Below are positions 47,793 to 59,700 of a stretch of DNA of 64,000 nucleotides, piece after piece. The notes below the pieces were generated by a model. It saw only the letters and a program-made list of their open reading frames with translations. It was not told the DNA's origin and made no database searches. The stretch is from Gari tellinella (Eukaryota; Mollusca; Bivalvia; Cardiida; Psammobiidae): contig OV277862.1 of assembly GCA_922989275.2 (NCBI GenBank), positions 62,819,832 to 62,883,831 on the forward strand, given 5' to 3'. A program made the position numbers and the translations under genes. Within the stretch, counting starts at the first letter, position 1. Every line of letters starts with the position of its first letter.

Positions 47793-50700
47793 GGTTAAAA
47801 CATACATCTGATTAACTTACTACTCCTATAATATTGTAAGGTTCTAGCCTGAAAATTGTAGAAGGAGTTATATGGACAAAGTATAAACTATAAATGTAGC
47901 TGGATGGAGCAACAAAAGAACAAATAAACAGACAAACCTACAGACTGACAGAGGTAAAACAGTACACTCTCACAAATCATCTTGAGGACATAAAAATGCT
48001 AGAAACATTTCACTTGAACTATGCCTTTACAAGGACCTGACTAGGAAATGGTTGAATTAAGTTGAATGTAATGGAGGAAATGTTTATTTAGAATAGTTGC
48101 TTGACCCTTTATTCCATAGTTTCTTATTTTCAGGCAATGATTTATTCCTCCTTTGAAGAAAAATAGTTCCAATTTATACAGTCATGAAATTAAATATATA
48201 ACAGAGGAAATATATTCCATATTCTAGAAGATGGTAACATAAAGCAGGCCTTAAGGTGCATTCTGCTTTACTTTAAGCTTCCTTTAAGTGGTCACATGCC
48301 TTGAAAACTAGAAATATGCTATGGGGTAAAGGGTTAAATACAACATATATCTATTAGTACAATAGATGAAGAAAAGGTACATATAGCGTATAGTTACCTC
48401 ATCAGTGGCTGAAGTAGCCATCTCATATGCTATATGCCTGAGACACAGGGTGGCAGCCTTGGTGACCCCCTTACCCATGAAGGACATGGAGGTGCCTCCC
48501 CTACCTATATGGAAGGCTGACACGACCTCCAGTAGACTGTTCAATACCTGGTTACACAACTGGCTGCTGTCCTGGTCTGTACACTCCTGACTCCAGCCAG
48601 GTCTGCAAATACAACAGCTGTGAAGACATTTAACCCAATACACCATACATATGCCTTTTTCCACCTTTAATGTATTCCTCCAATACACATGTTCAGAATT
48701 ATTTCCACTGTATACAGTCGTGAATGCATGCAATAAGGAATATTTACTATATCTTAGCAGATGGTAGCTTAAAGCAGGCCATCACTAAGCTCCTCACTGC
48801 TGTGAGTTCGAATCCCAGTAGGGTCGTTCGGATTTTTCATGTGGGGAAGCCTTCCAGCTGGCTTGCGGAAGGTCGGTGGTTCTACCCAGTTGCCGATTTG
48901 TGCCTGAAACAGTGCATAAAGGACTTCTGGGGTCTTCCCCCACCTATAAATAGCTGGACGTCGTGATATGACTGAAATACTGTTGAAAGCGACGTAAAAT
49001 AAAAAAAAATCAAATCTTAAAGCAGGCTGAAAGTAAAGCAGAATGTGTATTTGCAGATCTTCATTCCGGAAACAAGTTTGTTGATCGAGAGAGGGAGTTG
49101 TGAGAGACAGTCTTGAACATTTATTTTTTCCTGACAGCCTTTAAAATACAATTACTATGTGCCCTTTTAACCATTTCACTGCCATGCCATCATCAATTTT
49201 AAACAATGCTCAGCTGCTTTAATTTATCAAATTTAAGTTTTAGGGTTTACTGACATGAGTGTTAAACAGTTTGGATCCTGAATCCCTTATCAGATGCTGG
49301 ATTAAAAGATCTGTAAATGCAGGAAAAATTAATACAGAAAGCTCCTGTAGGAGCTTTATGCAATACTTTTACTCTGCATTGAGCTGGCAACTGTCTTAAC
49401 CTTTGTTTCTGGATATTGCAATGAACTCTCCCTATGTGCTTTTCTGGAAGATTTCAATATAAACAGAGCTTTGTGTTTTACTGTCATCTTGCTTTAAGCA
49501 GTCACCTGTCATAAACACTTTATAATTAACACAGTTAAGTGGTCGAAATAGAGAGGTTTTACTGTAATTGCTGAGAGATGTTGCTTACCTGGCTGTGATA
49601 TGCATGAGACAGTGTAGTGTACCCTCCAGGGAAGCTAGATTGTAGAAGTGAGGAGCATCTGTAACATTGAGACGCTGCAACAACTTGTGAGCCAAGTCTC
49701 CTCTCAACTGGTGAAACTTCAGTCTGCAATAAATTAAATTAACTACAACTTAATTCATGTAAATCTATAGTTATTTAACTAATTTAACTCCAGCTTCATG
49801 TACAGTCTATAATTAGTCAAATTAAACAATTTATCTCCAACTCACCAGTCAAATAAACCCTTTAAATTGCAAAATTATATAAAGGGTGATCCTGTCTATC
49901 ATTAGTAAAATTAATCCATTAACTCTTTCCTCCCTGAAACTTTAAATGGACAATTCCAGTTTCGATTTTAGTCTAGTCCATTTCTGGATTTTAAGGGTTG
50001 TTTTTGTACATTTTTGGCATTATGACAAACAGTGAAGACCCTGATCAGAGGGCTCCTTTCGGAGTCCTCTGATCTGGGTCTTCACTGTTTGCACAGGACA
50101 AGTGTACTATTCACATGTACACTGTTTGAAAAGGACGCCTATATGCGGGACTAGGGTTCAAAGGGTTAAGAACTTATCCGAAGTGTTGACAGGAATGTTT
50201 GGAAAACCCAATATTAGCGTAGCCATGAACCCCACAGTACGCTACATAAGACACTGGTTCACTCTCAAGATAAGTCAAGACCAGAGGAAGTATATGGGTG
50301 TGGATACAGAATCCCGTACAAAAACTGTTTCTCTGTGTACACCGGAGACCCAGGCCGGCCGCAGGGTACCAGAATAAATAAGCACAAAAAGACTCCAAAA
50401 AAGGCCCAGTAGATTTCATTTGCTCTGAATGGAAGGCATCACTAACAAATGAACATGCAATGATGGTTACAAATCATATCACAGGTCAGAACCATGTAAA
50501 TGACTGGGAGAGGATGAAAATCATTAGCAGAGAGAATAACACGTCCCTTCGGAGGTTGCGAGAGTCTCTATACATAACAAGGGAGGCACATACAATGAAT
50601 AAATAGAGAGTATGGGAGATACCCAAACAAAAAAAAATGATCTCCCCCCCCCCCCCCTCCCCTCAAATCCAATTTTGTGAAGAAAAAGAATTACCTGACT

Positions 50701-53700
50701 GTTAACACATAAGGCAGGGAGCTGTTATAACTGGCTATAAATGTCAACAATGACTTGTCCAACGATCTGAAATGAAAAGATTAAGTATTAACCCTTTACT
50801 CCATAGATACACATTTAATTTATTCCTCCACTGAAGAAAATAGTTCCAATTTATACAGTCTAAACCATACATATGTATGATAAGAAACATTTTCTATTTT
50901 TTTGGAGATGGAAGCTTAAAGCAGACTGAAAGTCAAGCAGAATGCACGGAAGTATGGGAGCGGTTTCCGATACAATTTTGTAGAGAACATCAAAACAGAA
51001 ATGAAGTCATGTCAACATTTTCGTGGCATTACCCACATCCCCATTTTAGAAAAGGCACTTTAATGTTTACAACATAACCCATCACCCAATGAATAGGCCT
51101 TTGTATGCCTTTAATTTATTTTATTGGTTGAAGGACTATGGACTCATTTCCAGATCAATCCAAATTCTGTTATTATTCAACATGATCTGAGGTCAATAGT
51201 GCTTTTTTAACTGGTCATTAGTCATTTTTGTTGGTGAAAGTGGTCAAAAGCTATGTTTACTTGGCTTATATAACAAGCATTCAGCAAATCAGCTTTCAGT
51301 TTTTGTAGTGACATACAATAATGACTTTTAATTACCTTTTGATATTGACTAAAGGCTCTGGGACTTCCTCTGGAACCTCTCTTGCTGAATGCCTGTGTAA
51401 CAGACCAATCAGAGGACCTTTTGGATGATACAACACCTCTCCAACCCATTGCAAGATGTTATCTGGCACACGATTGGTCTGCTTCAACACTATACTGATA
51501 AATCTCAGAATGCCCAGTAGGAGAGACTCATCTGCTGATGATGAGGGGGTTACCTTGACAAACCTGAAATGTATTAATGAATCAGGGTTCCAGATAAGGG
51601 GAAGTAAACTGTACAAATCCAAGCTTCTCTTACTCATTTAAGCACCAAATCCTATGGTGTTACTACTCATTAGAATCATCTCAAAGAGACGATTCTAATG
51701 AGTAGTGACACCATAGGGTTTAAAGCAGAAATAAAGATTTAAGTTTTTGAAATACTCCCTTTATCTGGAACCCTGGATGAATTTGAATTACAGTATGGTT
51801 AACCTATCTCCTGCTATAAGCTTACAAGTATATTGTTGCCAGGGCTCCAGATAAGAGGGCGTCATTTCAACAAATCAAACATTTTCTCACTCATTTCAGC
51901 ACCAAATCCTATGGTGTTACTACTCATTACAATCCTCTCTTCGAGACGATTCTAATGAGTAGTGACACCATAGGGTTTAATTCAGAAATAAAGATTTTAG
52001 TTTTTGAAAAACTACCCTTATCTGGTGCTCTGGTTGTTATTTGAAAACAGTGCACTATTTTCACATAGAATCTGTTTGACATCAGTCTGCATTTTACCTA
52101 GAGGGGAAATTCCTTATTTTGTTAGCCAATGTAATAATTCAGACGTCATAGTTTGTGGTGTGTGGCATCTATATATGAATACTCACCAGGAGAAGGGATA
52201 CTAGATTGACAGACTATAGCTGTGAAGTATTTCTTTTGTAGTGACCCATCAAAATACAGGAAAGTCCCACTTAACCCTTTACCTGATAGCCTATTTCTAG
52301 TATTGAAGATAGGTGACCACTTAAAGCAGGTTGAAAGTAAAGCAGAATGCGCCTTGAGGCGCATTCTGCTTTACTTTCAGCCTGCTTTAAGCTATCATAT
52401 GCTAGAATAAAGAAAACATTTCTAGTAATACATTTTCATGACTGTATAAATTGGAACTATTTTCTTCAGCTGATGAATAAACTGAATGCGCTCAAAGGCG
52501 CTTCTATGGGGTAAAGGGTTAAAGACTGGTCCAAAATTAACCCTTCCCCCCCATAGAAGTGCCTTTTAGCGCATTCAGTTTATTCCTCCGCTGAAGAAAA
52601 TAGTTCCAATTTACACATTCATGAAAATGTATTATATGGAGCATTTCTTATTCTAGCAGGTGGAAGCTTAAAGCAGGCTGAAAGTAAAGCAGAATGCGCC
52701 TTAAGGCACATTCTTCTTTACTTTTAAACCTGCTTTATGTAGGCACCTATTTTTCAAAAGGAGAAACAGGCTATTGGGTAAAGGGTTAAGACCAACTCGA
52801 AATTAAGACCACTTTTTAAAAGAACGGCATATTTTCCTTCATATTTCAATGGTCGTAGGGTCCGATGTTAACCCATTACCCCTTAAAAACGCCTTTTTAC
52901 GCCTCTATTTATTCCTCCACTGAAGAAAATAGTTCCAATTTATACAGCCAAGAATATGTACCAGAAGAAATATTTTCTATATCTAAGCAGATGGTAGCTT
53001 AAAGCAGGCTGAAAGTAAAGCAGAATGTGCCTTAAGGCACATTCTGCTTTCCTTTCAACCTGCTTTAAGTTGTAACCTGTTTTCAAAGCTAGAAAGAGGC
53101 TAAGAGGTAATGGGTTAAGACCGGTCCGTCTGTACAATCAGATCTGTGTTAATCCAGTACTCCATAACAATGCATTTTTTACACCCTTAATTTATTCTTC
53201 CACTGAAGAAATTATTTCTAATTTATTAGCACATGGCTTGGAGCTCTCGGCCAATCAGAGGCCTCAAAAACCTGTGAATATATCGTTTATTTTACAAAAC
53301 CATGAAATAACTAACACACTGTTCACTTATTCCAAGCTTCCGTCATATCAAGGCAATTTGACGTCACAACCCTAGATCGGAGGGGAACTGCACTCGCTTG
53401 ATTACGTCATATTATGTACAGTGAGACCTAAACTTTAAAGGCAATTAATAATGAATTGTGCTTACATATAGAGCTTCAATAAGCGTTATTTATGTTGGTG
53501 TTAAAGCATGCTTAATGTCTCAAACTGCACATTGAAATAACCTTTCATTTTAAGTAAAGTATTACAAATAAAATGACTTTTTCGTCTAAAACAAAAAGTA
53601 GAAACGTAGGGTCTTCTTGTTTTCCTCGAGCCCAAGCCAGTGCTAAATAGGTTAGACCACGGTTGCGCGCGAATAAACGACATAGTTCTCGGGGGCTACG

Positions 53701-56700
53701 CCCCCTCGAACTATATCGTTTATTCGCTTGCAACCATGGTCTAACCTATACTTAATTAATGAATATGACTGTGTCTAAATATAAATTTCTGTTTTCTAGC
53801 AGATGGTAGCTTAAACTTAAAGCAGGTTGATAGTCAAACAGAATTTGCCTAAAGATGCATTCTGCATTAGTTACTTTCAATTTCCAACCTGCTTTAACCG
53901 TTTAATCAGCCTGTTTCTAGTTTTGAAGACATTGGTGACCATTAAAGCAGACTGAAAGTAAATACTAAGTGCCTTATGGTGCATTCTGTTTTAACAGGGG
54001 CGTACATATTTAAATTCAGCCTGCTTTAGGTTAACATCTGCTAGGAAATTAATACTTATTGATGGTACATGTATATTTCCATGACTTAATACAATCTTGA
54101 GGGTGTAATGAGTAGAAATGTTATTTACTTGATTATAATGTGCATTGCTTGATTAATATGGATTGCTTAACAAGAATTAAATAATCTAGATGTTGGTATA
54201 ATATTATTAAGAAAAAGAAATGAAAAAAAAAAAAAAAAGATTTGCAAGCCCCCAGTGAGACTCGAACTCACGACCCCTGGTTTACAAGACCAGTGCTCTA
54301 ACCACTGAGCTATGGAGGCTTATATCCACATTAGGTTTCTTATCCCACCATATTCAATACACTGTACAGTGTGTATACTGTAGTCAAGGCTTGACTTGTT
54401 CTATTTATAGCACAGCTATAATTTCCCCTGTGCTAAAAATAGAATATTGATTTTTACAGGCTTCACAGCCAATACACAAGTTTAAGCTTATGAAGTGCAT
54501 ACAGCAAGTGTTATTCAATGGCAAGCTGAAAATATTGTTTAAACTTTTGAATAATCTTGACTACAATGGTGTTTCAACATAACTAGCTTAATTACAGTAG
54601 AACCTCTCTTTTATGACCACTAAATTGTGTTTATTATTAGGTGTTTACAACATGTGACTGCTTAAACAAGGAGCCAGGAAAACAGAAAGCTCCTTTAGGA
54701 GCTTTCTGTTTTAAGGTCACCTTGCTATAAGCTGTCACCTGTCATTAATATTAATGGTGATCTGCATCCAAGCTATTTTACAGAAGTCTGAATAAGATCC
54801 CATCCCCTCTCTCAAGTAGATATCTCATTAAATTGAGTCCTCTAAGCAACGAGAACTCTAGTCATTTACAGCAATATACCTGTGAAGATTCACTAGTCAT
54901 AGGCAACAAGTGTAGACCCAGATCAGAGGGCTTCCAAATGCTTGTCGTTTTGCAATTTATTGCCTAAACAGTAAGTAATAAACTAGATGGTTACTGGACG
55001 TTTCGCTACCTGGATTTTTGCTACCTAAGCATGTTAGCTAGCTTGTGGCCTTTGCAGCTGGTTTTTTCACTAAAATATACCAAGTTAAAGTCTACTTTCA
55101 GTCCGAATGACCGCTCAGCCGACTGTACATATACTCCCCTGATCATCGAGCCATCTTGCCTATGAGCACTGCTAACATATGGCGCAGTCAAATGCAGCCG
55201 CAGTACCGACTCAGACCCTTCACAGGTACCCATTTTAACCCCTGGGTGGAGAGGAGCAATTCGCGGTACATGTCTTGCTCATGAACATTCCTGTACATCA
55301 TCGGGGATTCAGAAAAATCCCCTAGTCAGACCGCTGGTCCGGCAGGGGATCGAACTCACGACCCCTGGTACCGTAGTCCAAGGTGTTAACCATTGGGCCA
55401 CTACCTAGTTTTATTTTTCGTACCTCTTATTTATTGATATGCTGGTGCGTGCGCCGGCATAGTAACATTTTATATACTGATCTGGATTCAAACTAGAATA
55501 TTGACCAGTCAGAAAGAGCCCCACAGAAGGTGTCAGGAGGAAAAAGGCAAAAGAAAGAACAGCAAAGTTCAGCATGTAGTACTGAAGAAAAAAAGCGTTG
55601 AAAAGTGTTTGTGTTAGAAAGCAGACAAGGCTGAAACAGCCTTCGCTGAGTTCTATTTATATGAGGGAGGTTCAAAAAGAAATGACACTTGATCACTAAC
55701 TTCAAAGCAAGACTGCGCATTCAATAAACACTTATGCCCCCCGGAGTGAGTGGCATCCTTGACAAAATATATTCTGAATCTTTTCCAAGTCCAAATTAAG
55801 TCAAGGTCAAACTGAGCTTGGGTTGATGCTAGACGAAAGGGTAAAATCTTGTTAACCAAGAAATAGCCCATTAAAAATATTCTTAGCTCATTTAAAATAT
55901 TCTAAGACCAACTTAGGTCAAGGTGAAGGTCAAAATCAAGGTTGGGTAGTATTGATGGATAGGGAATGGTCTAAGGCAACGAACATGTAAGTGTCCAAGC
56001 ATTTGAGTAAGCGGTGTTGATGCTAGACGAAACGGTAAAATCTACTTAACCTGGTTACGGACGGACAGACAGGACAATCACTATATGACTCCACATCTAT
56101 AGAGGGGGATTTAACACCACCATTTTTTCAACCCACCCCAACTGAATTTGTTTTAGATGATAAAAGACTGAGTTTGATGGGTGGGTGTTAGTAGGGGTAG
56201 AGAGAGGGGGTAGGGGGTGAATATTTAACACCATCACCTGCTTTCAAACAGTTCAAACATAAGTGCAAATGGTATTTAAAAACTGGAAACAGTGCCTAAG
56301 TACATGTAAGTTATTGACACAAATGGATATCTATGAGAGTTTGAAGCTGAAGTGAATACAGTCCGAATGTATTGAAAGCTGAATAAGCAGCCCCTTAAGG
56401 CCTTTTGCATTCGGAAGTCGGTCTTGCAGGCGAGCGGAAATGCGTCTTGAGGACATAGACTTTTTCCGCACGTGCTTATACTAGAGCATTTATATAAAGG
56501 AAATGTTGATACGATTCAGTATAGTCCTTCATAGTGCAGTCGGTAGAGTGATTGACTAGCAATCCTAAGGTCATAGGTTCAAGTCCCATTCGATCCAAAT
56601 ATTTTTTTTAAATAAAGTGTCCAATTTTATTGACTTGTCAATCAATAACGCAGTGATCTAGGGACATGCTATGTTTACTTATCAATCAATAACGCAGTGA

Positions 56701-59700
56701 TCAAGGGACATGCTATGTTTACTTTTCAATCAATAACGCAGTGATCAAGGGACATGCTATGTGTTTAGTCTTGGTTGATTAGAATTAGTGATGCTATATA
56801 CGGTCCAATTATACATGTCCACTTACTTGCACGTTTTAGTTTAATGACTTAGCTTACAAGTCAAAGATCTGTATACAAATATAAGATTTGATCAGACTAT
56901 AAAGCCACACATTGAAGCTTATCAATACGTCAACCTTTTCAAGATCAATATTGCCCATTATAATTATTAAACAATATAATTAACCTTGTATGCAAATCCA
57001 TGAATAAATAATAATGCATTTTAATGACAGAATTTCAATTTTAAGGTGGGTTTCTCAACTTCAAATTTCCAACATTTTAATAAGAAAATCTGTCAGCAGC
57101 AGGGGGAGGAAAGAAAGGGCAGTCCTGGGTGGAGCAACCTATTAAAACGTACTAGCTTAAATACTTTATAAACATGGCTATTTTCCCTTGGGCATGGGTG
57201 GGTCATGGTTGCAATTGACTGATGTATAAAGATTGAATATGGTAGAATAAAACTTGGTCAACTCAGACAATATTTTATTTTCACATTTAGATGCCTCCTT
57301 TTTCAGGGTGTCTACAATTTTAGTAAAGCAAAATTCCCTGACTAACCAACTAACCAACTCTGCCCATACAGTTCTGACATGTGTTAACCTCCTCATCCCC
57401 TCCACTTTTTATATTACCAATTGCAATTGAATTACCCTCTATTCATATGTTTCATTTTTGTCTGTTTGCTTTCCCTTGTCAAGACTTTATTTCTATTTTA
57501 CTTTTTCTTAACTCTTTCCTCCCTGAAACTTAAAATGGACAATCCCTGTTTCGATTTTTGTCTAGTCCATTTCTGACTTTTAAGAGTTGTTTTTGTCAAT
57601 TTTGCATTACTGACAAATAGTGAAGACCCTGATCAGAGGGCTCCTTTCGGAGCCCTCTGATCTGGGCCTTCACTGTTTGCACTCGACAAGTGTACTATTC
57701 ACGTGTATACTGTTTGAAAAGACGCCTATATGCGGGACTAGGGTTCAAAGGGTTAAGCAATGTTGATAATGAGTGTCAAACAGTTTGGATCCTGATCAGA
57801 AGCCACATAAAGCAATATCTGATCATTGCCAAAACTGTTTGCAAGTGTTGTCGGCCTTGGTAGTAAAAGAAAAAATTATGTGGATGATTAAGTTAAGGTA
57901 CCATTGGGAGTTTATCCATTATCCCATAGCATGTGTAACGGGCCGACGGTCGATCTCAACACAAATTCCTCAAATTAAATATTTTAATTCGAGGCCAGGT
58001 GATTATTACATTTGAGTCAGGATATCACCTGGATTTAATTTGGGGGGAAATTGAAGTAAAACAAGTCGAGGTTAACTTTGAATCTGACGAGCGAGGTTTA
58101 TTATTTAGCCCAATAATTTTAGCAATTGGTCTAATATTATCAAACTACTAAATTCTAATTCACTTAAATAAAAATATATCTAGAGCTAGATCCTGACTTC
58201 AACTAGATCTAGATCTCTTTGATCTAAATCTATTAACATGTATTCTACAACTCTCATCAATTGAATTTACGGGCTACACCAACATAGACCCGTCCGGTCT
58301 AAACAGAGTCCGCTCAGAAGTCCGTGAGTGTGGAGATCAAGCTCCTTATGTACCCACTCAGGATCCAACCATCTGTCTAGAATACTGAAAACAAACCCTT
58401 GAGGAAAAGGTTAACCTATTACCCCATAGCTTGTTTCTAGTTTTGAAGAAATGGTAAACATTTAAAGTATGTTGAAAGTAAAGCAGAATGCCCTTTCAGC
58501 CTGCTTTAAGAGCTGTCGGAGAACAGCAAAGCTCGCCTAATTAAACCTTTCTTAAATAGGTAACTAACAATAGAAAAGTGTATCAGTACATTGATATTCG
58601 AGCCACAGGGAACCTCCATTCCAAATATCAGCTTACTAATGCAAATATTTCATGTAGTATTAGTGCATTACAACACTTACCCCAAACTTTAACCATGAGA
58701 AATCAGCCGAAAAACCTAAGTCCACAAAAGGTAAAATTTTGACTAAATTTTCACTTTTTTAGCCCCCCATTCTCCAAATAGGCGAGCTAAAAATATCATA
58801 CATATTTGTGACTGTATAAATATGAACTATTTTCTTCAGTGGAGGAATAAATAACATGTGTTAAAATGAGTATCTATTGAGAAAAAGGTTCAGACAGAGT
58901 ATGGAATAAGGTCTTCTTACCTTGCTAGAGCCCCACACCAGTCCATGGTATGAAGTGTCTGAGGTACATCTGTGTCGTACCGTGACAGTATGTGACTGAG
59001 AAGACGGGTCAAAGAGCGAGACACAGAGAAATGGGATGTAGCATTGGAGATATCATACACTCCTGTCTGTAGGCCATGTTTGATGTGTGAAGTCTGGATA
59101 ATAACCTTGTCCACTGGAGTCAATACCAACTTGGGAGAATACCTGTCAAAACAAAGGCAGAACTTAACCAATTACCTATAGCCTGTTTCTAGTTTCGAAG
59201 ACAGGTGAACGCCCAAAGCAGGTTGAAAGTAAAGTAGAATGCACCTTAAGGTACATTCTGCATTACTTTAAGCCTGCTTTTTGCCACAATCTGCTAGGAT
59301 ATAGAATATATTTCTTAAAGCACATTCTGCTTTACTTTCAACCTGCTTTAAGCAACCATCTACTAAGATAAAAAAAATAAAATATTACGGTGTATATTCA
59401 TGACTATATAAAATGGACCTATTTTCTTCTTATTTGAAGTTCAGTTTTCTGGAAAGTCGAGTTTTGCTATTCGGGTACATGTATATTGATGCTTTTTGAA
59501 AACAGCTCCTGAAGAAGTTGTCTGATGAGGCTCTGAACTGTTTCCAGTATCTGTCTGACATGAGTCTACACTCTTTCCTGGGTGAAAATTGTCCTTATTT
59601 AGTAGTCAATGTAGTTGTTAAGATGATAGCTATTCATAGCAGGTGGAGTTTGAAATACAGTAGAACCTCTCTATTACGACCACTAAATTGTGTCGCATAT

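Noticed and set aside
52186..52256. Possible RTTN exon with donor CCTG|GTGAGT near 52186
   Set aside because: Its phase cannot join the exon at 51336, and the frame needed contains a TAG. The exon at 58921 joins 51336 exactly.
55640..55700. Mariner-like terminus GAGGTTCAAAAAGAAATGAC
   Set aside because: Only one end is seen and no partner terminus or transposase frame is nearby.
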